A DNA stretch of 64,000 bases from Paraburkholderia acidicola (GCF_002362315.1 NZ_MTZV01000004.1:992001-1056000), one strand, 5' to 3'. Positions 8,991-18,008 are shown, counted from the first letter of the stretch. Numbers and translations: made by a program. The notes: generated by a model from the letters alone, not told the origin.

Positions 8991-9200
8991 ATGCACATAC
9001 TCGTTCCTATCGCCTTTGCCCTGATCATTGCCAGCATGGCCTCGGCGCTCTACTTCATGATGCACGACCGCGGCAAGACGAAGCGCATGGTCTGGTCGCT
9101 GGCGACCCGTGTGGGCCTGTCGATCTCGCTGTTCCTGTTCATCCTGTTCGCACACTGGATGGGCTGGATCCAGTCCACCGGCATTCCGATCGGCCGCTAG
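8991..9200 (+). CDS. Twin transmembrane protein (DUF2909 family)
   Basis: A 69-residue protein with two hydrophobic helices (residues 5-24 and 42-60) separated by a basic loop HDRGKTKRMVW, the pattern of DUF2909 'twin transmembrane' proteins found beside cytochrome oxidase genes in beta-proteobacteria. ATG 8991 follows a divergent intergenic region shared with the surf1 gene; GATAAT at 8945-8950 could be its -10. Function unknown; a role in oxidase assembly is inferred from location only. Confidence 0.85.
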   Translation: MHILVPIAFALIIASMASALYFMMHDRGKTKRMVWSLATRVGLSISLFLFILFAHWMGWIQSTGIPIGR

Positions 9201-9370
9201 GGCTCTTAAGGCTGTCAGGCATCGCTGGCAGCGTAACGCGCGGCGCCGATACGTCGTGCTACGCGACTCTACGCTGCGTTAAAGACTCACACCTGCGACA
9301 GCGTGTCGCGCCCTACGCGTCCCTTCGTATCACAGGCAACGCACTCGCCGCACACACTACCGCCCCATCA

Positions 9371-9405
9371 AACAAAACGCCGCCCTGACACGGTCGAGGG
9401 CGGCG
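9371..9405 (-). terminator. Rho-independent terminator of the cta structural operon
   Basis: On the minus strand a perfect 9-bp stem CGCCGCCCT/AGGGCGGCG with a 10-nt loop is followed by TTTTGTTT. It lies about 80 bp beyond the ctaE stop. The remaining 9201-9370 gap shows no gene. Confidence 0.85.
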
Positions 9406-9486
9406 ATGAGTCATTCCTGCATCCTTCTACTGCGCTCAGCAGCTTTTATCGCCGCGGCGCAACGTACTGCGGCGCGTGGCCGAACG

Positions 9487-10344
9487 TTACAGCCAGTAGA
9501 CGACGACGTACAGCCCGAGCCACACGACGTCCACAAAGTGCCAGTACCATGCGGCGCCTTCGAATGCGAAGTGATGGTCCGCCGTGAAGTGCCCGCGGAT
9601 CAACCGCACCAGCACGACCGTGAGCATCGTGCCGCCGAGGAACACGTGAAAACCGTGAAAGCCGGTGAGCAGGAAGAACGTCGAACCATACACGCCCGAT
9701 GCGAGCGTCAGGTTCAGTTCGTTATACGCGTGGAAGTATTCGAAGCCCTGCAGGAACAGGAAGCAGACGCCGAGCAGGATGGTCGCCGCCAGCCACACGA
9801 TCGCCTTGTTGCGATGATTTTCACGCAGCGCATGGTGCGAGACAGTCAGCGTCGCACCCGACGACAGCAGCAGCGCCGTGTTGATCGTCGGTACCGGCCA
9901 CGGTGTCATCGACTTGAAGCTCGACACGAGCGCAGCCGGCCCGTTGTTCGGCCACACCGCCGAGAAGTCCGGCCAGATCAGCTTGTAGTCGAGGCTGCCG
10001 AGTTCATGCAGCGCGATCTGGCGGGCGTAGAACAGCGCACCGAAGAACGCGGCGAAGAACATCACTTCGGAGAAGATGAACCAGCTCATGCTCCAGCGGT
10101 ACGACAGATCGACACGCTTGCCGTACATCCCGCCTTCGGACTCGGAGATCGCATCGCCGAACCAGTGATACAGCACATACAGCAGCCACAGCAGGCCGGC
10201 GAGCGCAGTGAACGGCGCCCACGTTTCACCGTTCACCCATGCCGCCAGCGAACCGAGAATGACCAGCAGCCCAAGGGCTGCGGTGATCGGATGCCGCGAC
10301 GGGTGCGGTACGAAATAGTACGGGCTCTCGTTTTGACCGCTCAT
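9487..10344 (-). CDS. ctaE: Cytochrome c oxidase subunit III
   Basis: A 285-residue seven-helix membrane protein of the CoxIII family (coxC/ctaE). Diagnostic segments are YRWSMSWFIFSEVMFFAAFFGALFYAR with the lipid-binding Glu, TWPVPTINTALLLSSGAT-like sequence (WPVPTINTALLLSSG), and LTGFHGFHVFLGG with the conserved His pair followed by WYWHFVDVVWLGLYVVVYW at the C-terminus. Last gene of the ctaC-ctaD-small-ctaG-DUF2970-ctaE run. Confidence 0.96.
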   Translation of the reverse strand: MSGQNESPYYFVPHPSRHPITAALGLLVILGSLAAWVNGETWAPFTALAGLLWLLYVLYHWFGDAISESEGGMYGKRVDLSYRWSMSWFIFSEVMFFAAFFGALFYARQIALHELGSLDYKLIWPDFSAVWPNNGPAALVSSFKSMTPWPVPTINTALLLSSGATLTVSHHALRENHRNKAIVWLAATILLGVCFLFLQGFEYFHAYNELNLTLASGVYGSTFFLLTGFHGFHVFLGGTMLTVVLVRLIRGHFTADHHFAFEGAAWYWHFVDVVWLGLYVVVYWL

Positions 10345-10437
10345 GCTTGATTCTCCACTTCAGTCCAGTTGTTCCGGAAGCTCCGGCTGTATCTTATACG
10401 GCGCCTCGGTGCTGCGCCGTTCACGCTTATAACCGCT

Positions 10438-10644
10438 TCATCCCACCACGGCGCGCACGATCAGAATCAGCACACCGATGAAAATTGCCGCGCCCAGCAG
10501 CGCAGCGAGCACTACGTGCAGCGGGTTCAACTGCGTTGCATCCGCTTCGAGATCGCGCCGTTTGCGCACACCCAGAAACGACCACATCACGGCCTTCATC
10601 GAACGGCCGAAGCTGCTTGTGCCGCGCCCGCTGTCGTCCCCCAT
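10438..10644 (-). CDS. DUF2970 domain protein, single-pass membrane
   Basis: A 68-residue protein with one C-terminal transmembrane helix (LHVVLAALLGAAIFIGVLILIVRAVV) preceded by SFGRSMKAVMWSFLGVRKRRD, the DUF2970 signature. It lies between ctaG and ctaE in the oxidase operon, its usual place in Burkholderiaceae. Function unknown; possibly a small oxidase assembly or stability factor. Confidence 0.88.
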   Translation of the reverse strand: MGDDSGRGTSSFGRSMKAVMWSFLGVRKRRDLEADATQLNPLHVVLAALLGAAIFIGVLILIVRAVVG

Positions 10645-10670
10645 TTGCCTAGCCTCGCTTTTGCTTCCGC

Positions 10671-11255
10671 TCAGGCGGGATTCACCGCCGTCCCGCGCAC
10701 AACCGGCGCGGGCGTATTCAATTCAAAGAACGTGTAGGACAGCGTGATCGTCTTCACATCCTTCGGCAACTTCGGATCGACGACGAACACCACCGGCATC
10801 CGTTTCGTCTCGTTCGCAGTCAACGTCTGCTGCGTAAAGCAAAAACATTCGATCTTCTTGAAGTACTCGGTGGCCTGCTTCGGCGCGTAGCTCGGAATGG
10901 CTTGCGCCTGGATCGTGCGCGCCTGCTCGTTCGAGACTTCGTACATCACCGTCGTCACTTCGCCAGGGTGCACATCGAGGCTGCGCTGCTCCGGCCTGAA
11001 ACCCAACGGACCGCGCGCGTTCGCATCGAATTCGATCGAGATCGTGCGGCTCATGTCGACCTGCGTGTTCTTCGCTTCGCGTGCCGTGGCATCGCGCTGC
11101 ACGAGGTTGTTGATGCCGGTGATCTGACAGATCGCGCGGTACATCGGCACCAGCGCGAACCCGAAGCCGAACATCAACGCGGCAACCACGACGAGCTTCA
11201 CCAGCATCGAACGGTTAAAAGAGCGATCGGCCTCGGCCGGGTCCTGCGTCGACAT
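10671..11255 (-). CDS. ctaG: Cytochrome c oxidase assembly protein CtaG/Cox11
   Basis: A 194-residue copper chaperone that supplies CuB of subunit I. One N-terminal transmembrane helix (MLVKLVVVAALMFGFGFALVPMY) precedes a periplasmic immunoglobulin-like domain with the copper motif CFCF (FKKIECFCFTQQTL) and MPVVFVVDP. Typical length for the family. Sits between the 44-residue small gene and the DUF2970 gene. Confidence 0.95.
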   Translation of the reverse strand: MSTQDPAEADRSFNRSMLVKLVVVAALMFGFGFALVPMYRAICQITGINNLVQRDATAREAKNTQVDMSRTISIEFDANARGPLGFRPEQRSLDVHPGEVTTVMYEVSNEQARTIQAQAIPSYAPKQATEYFKKIECFCFTQQTLTANETKRMPVVFVVDPKLPKDVKTITLSYTFFELNTPAPVVRGTAVNPA

Positions 11256-11299
11256 CGAACGTCCTCAACGAACTTACCTGCGAAAACTGCACCCACACG

Positions 11300-11434
11300 T
11301 CAGGCGAAAAACACCTGCCTGATGAAGATACCCACAAAAAAGGCGGCAGCGACACCGAGCAGGATCAAGCCCAGCCGTTTGTTGCTCGCACGGATCTGTT
11401 CCGGCGTACGCCCTTTTTGTGGATTCCCGCTCAT
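11300..11434 (-). CDS. Cytochrome oxidase small assembly protein (44 aa)
   Basis: An ATG at 11434 opens a 44-codon frame: a hydrophilic N-terminus MSGNPQKGRTPEQIRASNKR followed by one hydrophobic helix (LGLILLGVAAAFFVGIFI) and a TGA at 11302-11300. Position between ctaD and ctaG and the RTPEQIRASNKRLGL pattern match the small conserved 'cytochrome oxidase small assembly protein' of beta-proteobacteria. Probably a single-span inner-membrane peptide translated with the operon. Confidence 0.82.
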   Translation of the reverse strand: MSGNPQKGRTPEQIRASNKRLGLILLGVAAAFFVGIFIRQVFFA

Positions 11435-11550
11435 GCTGGACTGCCTTGTTGCTTCATTCATCCTGTCTCATTCATCGATAACGGCGCCAAGTTTGCGCGG
11501 CGCTCCGGTCAGACTCACATCGGGACCGGAACACCGCGCGGGAATACGGC

Positions 11551-13164
11551 TTACTCGACCGTCGGCGGATGCTCGAAGGTATGGAACGGAGCCGGGCTCG
11601 GCACCGTCCACTCGAGACCTTCCGCACCGTCCCACGGCTTGTCGCCAGCCTCTACGAGGCCATGACCGCCGCGATACGCCGGCAGCGCGACCGCAAACAG
11701 GAAGTACACCTGCGCGAGACCGAAGCCGAATGCGCCGATCGTGATGACCTGGTTCCAGTCGGTGAACTGCGCCGGATAGTCAGCGTAACGACGCGGCATA
11801 CCGGCGAGCCCGACGAAGTGCATCGGCAGGAACGCGAGGTTGAAGAAGATCATCGACGCCCAGAAGTGGATCTTGCCGCGCGTCTCGTTGTACATCCAGC
11901 CGGTCCACTTCGGCGCCCAGTAGTACCACCCGGAGAACAACCCGAATAGCGAGCCCGCCACCAGCACATAGTGGAAGTGGGCGACCACAAAATAGGTCCC
12001 GTGATACTGGATGTCGAGCGGCGCCATCGCGAGCATCAGCCCCGTCAGACCGCCGAACGTGAACACGAACAGGAAGCCGACCGCGAACAGCATCGGGGTT
12101 TCGAAGGTCAACGAACCGCGCCACATCGTCGCGACCCAGTTGAACACCTTCACGCCCGTCGGCACGGCGATCAACATCGTCGCGTACATGAAGAACAGCT
12201 GGCCCGTCACCGGCATGCCGGTCGCGAACATGTGGTGCGCCCAGACCATGAACGACAGGATCGCGATCGATGCCGTTGCGTACACCATCGAGCTATAGCC
12301 GAACAGCGGCTTGCGCGCGAACGCCGGGATCACCTGCGAGACGATCCCGAACGCCGGCAAGATCATGATGTACACCTCGGGGTGGCCGAAGAACCAGAAG
12401 ATGTGCTGATACATCACCGGATCGCCGCCGCCTGCCGCGTTGAAGAACGACGTGCCGAAGTGGCGGTCGAACAGCACCATCGTGATCGCGCCGGCCAGAA
12501 CCGGCATCACGGCGATCAGCAGATAGGCGGTGATCAGCCAGGTCCACACGAACATCGGCATCTTCATCAGCGTGAGGCCCGGTGCGCGCATGTTCAGGAT
12601 CGTCACGACGATGTTGATCCCGCCCATGATCGACGATGCACCCATGATGTGGACCGCGAAAATCGCGAAGTCCATACCCGGGCCCATCTGCGTGGAGAGC
12701 GGTGCGTACAGCGTCCAGCCCGCGGCGGTCGCGCCGCCCGGTGCGAAGAACGAACCGACCAGCAGCACGGCCGCAACCGGCAGCAGCCAGAAGCTGAAGT
12801 TGTTCATCCGCGCGAAGGCCATGTCCGACGCGCCGATCTGCAGCGGGATCATCCAGTTCGCGAAGCCGACGAACGCCGGCATGATCGCACCGAAGACCAT
12901 GATCAGCCCGTGCATCGTGGTCAACTGGTTGAAGAACTCAGGACGCATGATCTGCAGTCCGGGTTCGAACAGTTCCGAGCGGATCAGCAGCGCCATCACG
13001 CCGCCGGACAGGAACATGATGAACGAGAACAACAGGTACAGCGTACCGATGTCCTTATGGTTGGTCGCGAACAGCCAGCGGCGCCAGCCATGGGGCAACT
13101 CGTGCGCATGGTCGCCGTGCACGTGCTCGTGACCCGCGGCTACATCGTGTCCGATGCTAGACAT
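11551..13164 (-). CDS. ctaD: Cytochrome c oxidase subunit I (aa3-type)
   Basis: Catalytic heme-copper subunit, 537 residues, about twelve transmembrane helices. The binuclear centre is visible in WFFGHPEVYIMILPAFG (His-Tyr cross-link and a CuB ligand), VWAHHMFATGMP (CuB His pair), TYFVVAHFHYVLVAG (heme a3 and a ligands), and the low-spin heme ligand in TMHGLIMVFG. YATMLIAVPTGVKVFNW contributes to the K pathway. It follows ctaC by 45 bp and precedes the small assembly gene. Confidence 0.97.
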   Translation of the reverse strand: MSSIGHDVAAGHEHVHGDHAHELPHGWRRWLFATNHKDIGTLYLLFSFIMFLSGGVMALLIRSELFEPGLQIMRPEFFNQLTTMHGLIMVFGAIMPAFVGFANWMIPLQIGASDMAFARMNNFSFWLLPVAAVLLVGSFFAPGGATAAGWTLYAPLSTQMGPGMDFAIFAVHIMGASSIMGGINIVVTILNMRAPGLTLMKMPMFVWTWLITAYLLIAVMPVLAGAITMVLFDRHFGTSFFNAAGGGDPVMYQHIFWFFGHPEVYIMILPAFGIVSQVIPAFARKPLFGYSSMVYATASIAILSFMVWAHHMFATGMPVTGQLFFMYATMLIAVPTGVKVFNWVATMWRGSLTFETPMLFAVGFLFVFTFGGLTGLMLAMAPLDIQYHGTYFVVAHFHYVLVAGSLFGLFSGWYYWAPKWTGWMYNETRGKIHFWASMIFFNLAFLPMHFVGLAGMPRRYADYPAQFTDWNQVITIGAFGFGLAQVYFLFAVALPAYRGGHGLVEAGDKPWDGAEGLEWTVPSPAPFHTFEHPPTVE

Positions 13165-13209
13165 GACAATCTCCTAAAACGAATACTGCTGCGGCTGTGT
13201 GCGTACGCA

Positions 13210-14835
13210 TCAGGCGGCCGGGCTGATCTCAACACGCCGGGCTTCTTTCGCGTCGCTACCGCCCGTGACGGTTTCCGGCTTCTTCAAGATGATGTGGTCT
13301 TCGGCGATACCGGCCGCTTTCAATGCGTCGCGCACAGCTTGCGCACGATGCTTCGAGAGTTCGGCGTTGGTCGCGGCCGAGCCGCTCGCATCGGTGAAAC
13401 CCGACAGTGCGAGCTTCGCGTCCGGATGGGCTTTCGCGTAGGCCGATGCGGCATCGATCGCGGCTTTCGCGTCGGCCGGCAGCGTACTCTTGCCGATGTC
13501 GAAGTAGATGCTGGCGGGCAGCGCGGCTTGCGAAGCCGCTGCGCTATCCGAGGCACCTGATGCAGCCGTTGCACCCGATGCCGCGGCATCCGCACCGCTC
13601 GCCGCTGCGGCGCCGCTTGCTGCGGTAGCGTCGCTTGCACCCGCTGCTGCGCTCCCGAGATGGTCGCCGCCTGCGGGCATCTTGCCGTTGCGGGCATCCG
13701 CGACCTGCTTCGGCTGGAGGATGTCGCCCGTGTGGTTGCCCCAGGAGTTACGTTCGTACGTGATCACCGAAGCAATCTCGACGTCGTTGAGCGTGTTGCC
13801 CCACACCGGCATCGCACCCTTGCCGTGCAGCACAATGCTCACGTGTTCTGCAATCGGACCGTTGGCGATCTTGCTGCCATCGAGCGCAGGGAACGCGCCT
13901 GCACCCTTACCGTTCGGCTGGTGGCAGACCGCGCAATTCGCCGTGTAAACCTTCCCGCCACGATCGAGCAGTTCGGCGAGCGTGTAGGTCTTGTTCGGAT
14001 CGTCAGCGGCGGCGGCCATCAGCTTCTTCTGATCGTCGACCCACTTCGCGTAGTCGTCGGCAGACAGCACTTCGACGACGACCGGCATGAACGCGTGTTC
14101 CTTGCCGCACAGTTCCGTACAGAAACCGCGGAACGTACCCGTCTTGTCGGCCTTGAACCACGTGTCGCGTACGAAGCCCGGAATCGCATCCTGCTTCACG
14201 CCGAACGCCGGGACGTACCACGAGTGCACGACGTCGTTCGCTGTGGTAATGATGCGGATCTTCTTGTCGACCGGCACGACGAGCGGATGGTCGACTTCCT
14301 GCAGATAGGTATCGCTGATCGGCGCTGTGCCGTCCGTTTCGCTACGCGGTGTGGATAGCGTGGACAGGAAGTTGATCCCTTCGCCCGGCCCCTTCACGTA
14401 GTCGTAACCCCACTTCCACTGGTAGCCCGTGACCTTGACGGTGAGGTCGGCATTGGTCGTGTCCTTCATCGCGACGACGGTCTTGGTGGCGGGTAGCGCC
14501 ATCAGCACGACGATGACGAACGGAACGATCGTCCAGATGATTTCGACGGTGGTGCTTTCGTGGAAATTGGCCGCCTTGTGGCCTTTCGATTTGCGGTGCG
14601 CAAACATCGAATAGAACATCACGCCGAACACCGCGACGAAGATCACCGTGCACAGGATCAGCATGAACGTATGGAGGCTGTAGAGCTCCTCGGCGATCTT
14701 CGTGGCGGGCGCCTGGAAATTGATCTCGTTGACGCGGGGACCGCCAGGACTGTCGCCTACTGCCAGGGCCGCGCCGGCGAAGAGTAACCCGCCACACGCC
14801 AGCACGCCCGAGAGGGCTCGCTTGATTGTTTTCAT
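13210..14835 (-). CDS. ctaC: Cytochrome c oxidase subunit II fused to cytochrome c and a C-terminal OmpA-like domain
   Basis: A 541-residue, three-part protein. Residues 1-270 are CoxII: signal peptide, two transmembrane helices (about 55-78 and 100-116) and the CuA site with C239, C243, H247 and M250 (FCTELCGKEHAFM). Residues about 285-375 are a class I cytochrome c with CAVCH at 301-305 and axial Met in AMPVWG. After an Ala/Ser-rich linker (about 396-438), residues 441-541 form an OmpA-like peptidoglycan-binding domain (IYFDIGKSTLPADAK, LSGFTDASG, EARRVEI). CoxII-cytochrome c fusions are common in caa3-type oxidases; the added OmpA part is unusual and would tether the oxidase to the cell wall. 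Start at ATG 14835. Confidence 0.95.
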   Translation of the reverse strand: MKTIKRALSGVLACGGLLFAGAALAVGDSPGGPRVNEINFQAPATKIAEELYSLHTFMLILCTVIFVAVFGVMFYSMFAHRKSKGHKAANFHESTTVEIIWTIVPFVIVVLMALPATKTVVAMKDTTNADLTVKVTGYQWKWGYDYVKGPGEGINFLSTLSTPRSETDGTAPISDTYLQEVDHPLVVPVDKKIRIITTANDVVHSWYVPAFGVKQDAIPGFVRDTWFKADKTGTFRGFCTELCGKEHAFMPVVVEVLSADDYAKWVDDQKKLMAAAADDPNKTYTLAELLDRGGKVYTANCAVCHQPNGKGAGAFPALDGSKIANGPIAEHVSIVLHGKGAMPVWGNTLNDVEIASVITYERNSWGNHTGDILQPKQVADARNGKMPAGGDHLGSAAAGASDATAASGAAAASGADAAASGATAASGASDSAAASQAALPASIYFDIGKSTLPADAKAAIDAASAYAKAHPDAKLALSGFTDASGSAATNAELSKHRAQAVRDALKAAGIAEDHIILKKPETVTGGSDAKEARRVEISPAA

Positions 14836-14922
14836 AGCTTCCTTACCCAAAATTTCCATTCAAACCCTCGACCCCGCAGGAAGGTTGTGCCGCGCCTCCT
14901 CGCAACGGCACGGCTCGCCGTA

Positions 14923-15396
14923 TCAGCAACGCCTGAGCCACATACGCAGCTCGGCGGCGAACTGCGCGCGCCGATACTGCGCCAGATGCAGCCCGATCGT
15001 GATCGTCTCTCCACGCGACATCAGCTTGATGCGGTCCCGCGGTGTTGCGCCCGGCTCAATCCTCACCCAGCGCGGATTGAATTCGAACTGCGTGACCCGC
15101 TCGGCGCTGACCTGTTCGACGACGAGCCGGTTAGGAAACAGCCGGATGCGCTCGTAGTCGACAGCATGGCGCGCGTATATTGCAAAAGCCACTCCAACCG
15201 CCAGCAAATCGATACCGGTAAACGGCAACACCAGCCAGGCGCCGCGCAACACCAGTACCAATGCAATCAACAACGAGAACGCCGCAAGCGACATATAGAA
15301 ACACACGAACTGCCGTGGCGATACCGAACAGTTGCGCTTCATGAGCCAGTCTCGCAGGACCGGCTCAGAATCTGTCAGCAGATCTGTAGCATCCAT
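14923..15396 (-). CDS. DUF2244 domain membrane protein
   Basis: A 157-residue protein with two adjacent transmembrane helices (FVCFYMSLAAFSLLIALVLVL and AWLVLPFTGIDLLAVGVAFAIYA) and a C-terminal soluble part ending LRMWLRRC, matching DUF2244. ATG 15396 (MDATDLLTDSEPVLRDW) is the family start; the longer frame would reach the promoter. It precedes ctaC by 87 bp on the same strand, so it probably heads the oxidase transcript. Function unknown. Confidence 0.85.
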   Translation of the reverse strand: MDATDLLTDSEPVLRDWLMKRNCSVSPRQFVCFYMSLAAFSLLIALVLVLRGAWLVLPFTGIDLLAVGVAFAIYARHAVDYERIRLFPNRLVVEQVSAERVTQFEFNPRWVRIEPGATPRDRIKLMSRGETITIGLHLAQYRRAQFAAELRMWLRRC

Positions 15397-15515
15397 CGCT
15401 GTCTCCTGCGAACCGGCGCCGACTGCTGCAAGCACCGCCAGTGGCAAGGCATACCGCCCTTCGGCGCTTCGGGCCTGCCGCTCAAGTGTGGGAACCCCGA
15501 GCGACAAACTGACGC

Positions 15516-15544
15516 ATTATAGGCGGGTTCAATGGCATCCACAA
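15516..15544 (-). promoter_or_regulatory. Sigma-70 promoter upstream of DUF2244-ctaC
   Basis: Minus-strand TTGTGG (15544-15539) and a perfect TATAAT (15521-15516) are separated by 17 bp, placing the transcript start near 15508, about 110 nt before the DUF2244 ATG. It likely drives DUF2244 and the downstream cta genes. The 15397-15661 gap otherwise shows no gene. Confidence 0.65.
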
Positions 15545-15661
15545 GCAAGCGTCTATCGGCTCGCAAGCCAGGCGCGACAAGCCTCTGCGCCATTTCGACG
15601 CAGTCTTGCAAGCGCTTTTTGGCCGCGAATTCCAGACATAACAGATGCCCTCTTTACCGCT

Positions 15662-16627
15662 TCAACGATTCTTCCCCAAGCCCCGCCCGATGTCCTCGAG
15701 ACGAACGATGCCGTGTCCTTCGGCCGTCGTGCGCGGCACGGCTTTCCATGCGTGACCGTAGATCACTTCGAAGGTGAGCGCGATCGTACCGTCGGGGCTG
15801 CGGCGCGCTTCCAGCGCGGCCAGCAGCGCGCGATGCAGACGGCGCGCGGCCTGCGGCGATGCGTCGTCGCGCACAAACGGGTAGGCGCCCCAGCGGCGGA
15901 CGTCGGCGAGCAGCGACTCCGGCGAGCGATAGGTGATGGTCAGCGTTTCCTGGTCCATCACCGGAATCTCGAAGCCGCTTTCCACCAGCATGTCGCCGAG
16001 ATCGTGCATGTCGACGAAATCGATCACGTGCGCGCGCGCGCCGAGTCCGTGCGCGGCATCGACCTGCGCGTATGCACTGCGCAATTCTTTCAGTGTGTCG
16101 GGACCGAGCGTGCTGAACATCAGCAGGCCATTCACCTTGAGTACGCGTTGCCACTCAGGGAAAACCAGATCAGGACGTGAGTGCCAGTGCAGCGCGAGAT
16201 TGGACCAGACGAATTCGAACGCGCCTGCAGCGAACGGCAGCGCGGAGAAGTCGGCCTGCGCGAAGCGCGGGCCGCGGGTGCCGAGCGCCCTGCCGATCGA
16301 TGCAGGCAGGAAGCGGCGCCAGCTCGTGTCGCCGCCATCGTGATCGAGCGCGCGGCTCAGCATCGCGTGCGACAGATCGGTGCCGAACACCGGCGCTTCG
16401 GGAAACCGTTCACGCAGCGCGGGCAGGTCCTCGCCCGCGCCGCAGCCTGCGTCGAGCACGCTGGCCGGATTGATCTTGATGTAGTCGAGACGCTCACGCA
16501 TGCGCTGGGCGATCTCGCGCGGGAGAAAGGCGACGTCGTCGAAGGTGGCGGCGCGGCGGTCGAAAATCCGCCGCAGGCGCCGGGAATCGTAGGCCGGACG
16601 GCTGGATTTTGCAGACGATGGGGGCAT
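15662..16627 (-). CDS. SAM-dependent methyltransferase, BioC-like
   Basis: A 321-residue class I methyltransferase. The SAM-binding motif I is VLDAGCGAGEDLP (around residue 57), followed by VFGTDLSHAMLSRA and the post-I region AQADFSALPFAAGAFEFVWSNLALHWHSRPD, whose sequence resembles BioC (malonyl-ACP O-methyltransferase, first step of pimelate synthesis). LKVNGLLMFSTLGPDTLKELR is also BioC-like. No bio genes are adjacent, so the assignment rests on sequence resemblance. It is divergent from the comF gene. Confidence 0.75.
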   Translation of the reverse strand: MPPSSAKSSRPAYDSRRLRRIFDRRAATFDDVAFLPREIAQRMRERLDYIKINPASVLDAGCGAGEDLPALRERFPEAPVFGTDLSHAMLSRALDHDGGDTSWRRFLPASIGRALGTRGPRFAQADFSALPFAAGAFEFVWSNLALHWHSRPDLVFPEWQRVLKVNGLLMFSTLGPDTLKELRSAYAQVDAAHGLGARAHVIDFVDMHDLGDMLVESGFEIPVMDQETLTITYRSPESLLADVRRWGAYPFVRDDASPQAARRLHRALLAALEARRSPDGTIALTFEVIYGHAWKAVPRTTAEGHGIVRLEDIGRGLGKNR

Positions 16628-16711
16628 GGGAGTCGTACGGGCGAAGTGTGCGAAGTATACTCGCTCGCTCCTATCCGTTCAGCGCAGGAGGCCTTCGCGG
16701 GCGGTCCAGTC

Positions 16712-17503
16712 ATGCCATTGCCGGCTTTGTCATCAATTTCTTCTTCGCTGAACCTGCGGGTTGCGCGTATCGCGCGACGCGTGGGCACCGCGCTGCCGCA
16801 CCTCGGCCATGCGCTGCTACCCAACCTGTGCGCGTTATGCGGCAATTTGTCGCAGCAGGTGATCTGCGCCGACTGCGACGCCGCTTACTGGAATGAAGCG
16901 CGTCTGCGCTGCCGGGTTTGCGCGGCGCCGCTCGGACGATTCCGCTACGCAGCGGCGGCCGGCTATCGATGCGGCGACTGCGTCGCGGCGCCGCCGTCGT
17001 TCGATGCGACGTTCGCGCTGGCCGACTATCGGCCGCCGCTCGATGCGCTCGCGACTGGTCTGAAGTTTGGCGCCCGGCTGATGCTCGCGCGGGAATTCGC
17101 GTTGCGTCTTGCGCGCGTGGCCGACGACGCGCTCGACGCCACCGCCCGGCCCGACCTCGTGGTGCCGGTACCGCTCGCGCGGCGGCGACTGGTGCAGCGC
17201 GGCTACAACCAGGCGTGGGAAATCGCGAAGCCGTTCGCCCGCGCGTTACGGCTGCCCGCCGATCCGACGCTGCTGGTGCGCACGCTCGATACCGCGCCGC
17301 AGTCGCGACTCGACCGCGCTGCGCGGCAGCAGAACGTCGGGGCCGCATTCGTCGTGACAAAGCCGGTAAGCGGTCTGCACGTCGCGGTGGTCGACGACGT
17401 GATGACGAGCGGCGCCACACTCGATGCGCTCGCGCGTGCGCTCAAGGCCGCGGGCGCGCAACGCGTGACCAGCTTCGTTGCGCTACGCACGCCGCAAGAC
17501 TAG
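16712..17503 (+). CDS. ComF-family phosphoribosyltransferase-like protein
   Basis: A 263-residue ComF/GntX family protein. Four CxxC pairs in the N-terminal zinc region (CALCG, CADCD, CRVCAAPLG, CGDCV) precede a phosphoribosyltransferase fold with DLVVPVPLARRRLVQRGYNQAWEIAK and the PRPP-binding loop VAVVDDVMTSGATL. In naturally competent bacteria ComF helps take up DNA; elsewhere its role is less clear. Start at ATG 16712. Followed 34 bp later by trmL. Confidence 0.88.
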   Translation: MPLPALSSISSSLNLRVARIARRVGTALPHLGHALLPNLCALCGNLSQQVICADCDAAYWNEARLRCRVCAAPLGRFRYAAAAGYRCGDCVAAPPSFDATFALADYRPPLDALATGLKFGARLMLAREFALRLARVADDALDATARPDLVVPVPLARRRLVQRGYNQAWEIAKPFARALRLPADPTLLVRTLDTAPQSRLDRAARQQNVGAAFVVTKPVSGLHVAVVDDVMTSGATLDALARALKAAGAQRVTSFVALRTPQD

Positions 17504-17537
17504 TCCTACAACGCTTTCTATCTGGCCTCTCATCACC

Positions 17538-18008
17538 ATGTTCAACGTCGTTCTTGTCGAACCGGAAATTCCGCCGAACACCGGCAACGTGATTCGCCTG
17601 TGCGCCAACACCGGCGCCCGGCTGCATTTGATCGAGCCGCTCGGCTTCCCGCTCGACGACGCAAAAATGCGCCGCGCGGGCCTCGACTATCACGAGTATG
17701 CGCAGATGCATGTTCATGCGAACTGGTCCGCATTCATCGCAACCGAAGCTCCCGACCCGGCACGCATGTTCGCGTTCACAACGCGCGGCGCCGGGCGTTT
17801 TCATGCGCATGCGTTCCTGCCTGGCGACTGGTTCGTGTTCGGCGCGGAGACGCGCGGTCTGCCCGATGCGGTGCTCGACGGCTTCGCGAACGAACAGCGC
17901 GTGCGCCTGCCGATGCAGCCAGGCAACCGCAGCCTGAACCTGTCGAATACGGTGGCGATCGTGGTGTTCGAAGCGTGGCGTCAGGCTGGTTTCGAAGGGG
18001 GCGAGTGA
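17538..18008 (+). CDS. trmL: tRNA (cytidine(34)-2'-O)-methyltransferase
   Basis: A 156-residue SPOUT methyltransferase that 2'-O-methylates the wobble base of tRNA-Leu isoacceptors. It has the knot-forming motifs FNVVLVEPEIPPNTGNVIRLC at the N-terminus, DWFVFGAETRGLP, and RLPMQPGNRSLNLSNTVAIVVFEAWRQ at the C-terminus. Length is that of minimal SPOUT enzymes such as TrmL. Start at ATG 17538, just after comF. Confidence 0.94.
   Translation: MFNVVLVEPEIPPNTGNVIRLCANTGARLHLIEPLGFPLDDAKMRRAGLDYHEYAQMHVHANWSAFIATEAPDPARMFAFTTRGAGRFHAHAFLPGDWFVFGAETRGLPDAVLDGFANEQRVRLPMQPGNRSLNLSNTVAIVVFEAWRQAGFEGGE

Noticed and set aside
11971..13560. Long plus-strand open frame (529 codons) opposite ctaD and ctaC
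   Set aside because: Crosses the gap between two oxidase genes and has the same Arg/His-rich antisense composition; no ribosome site or family match.
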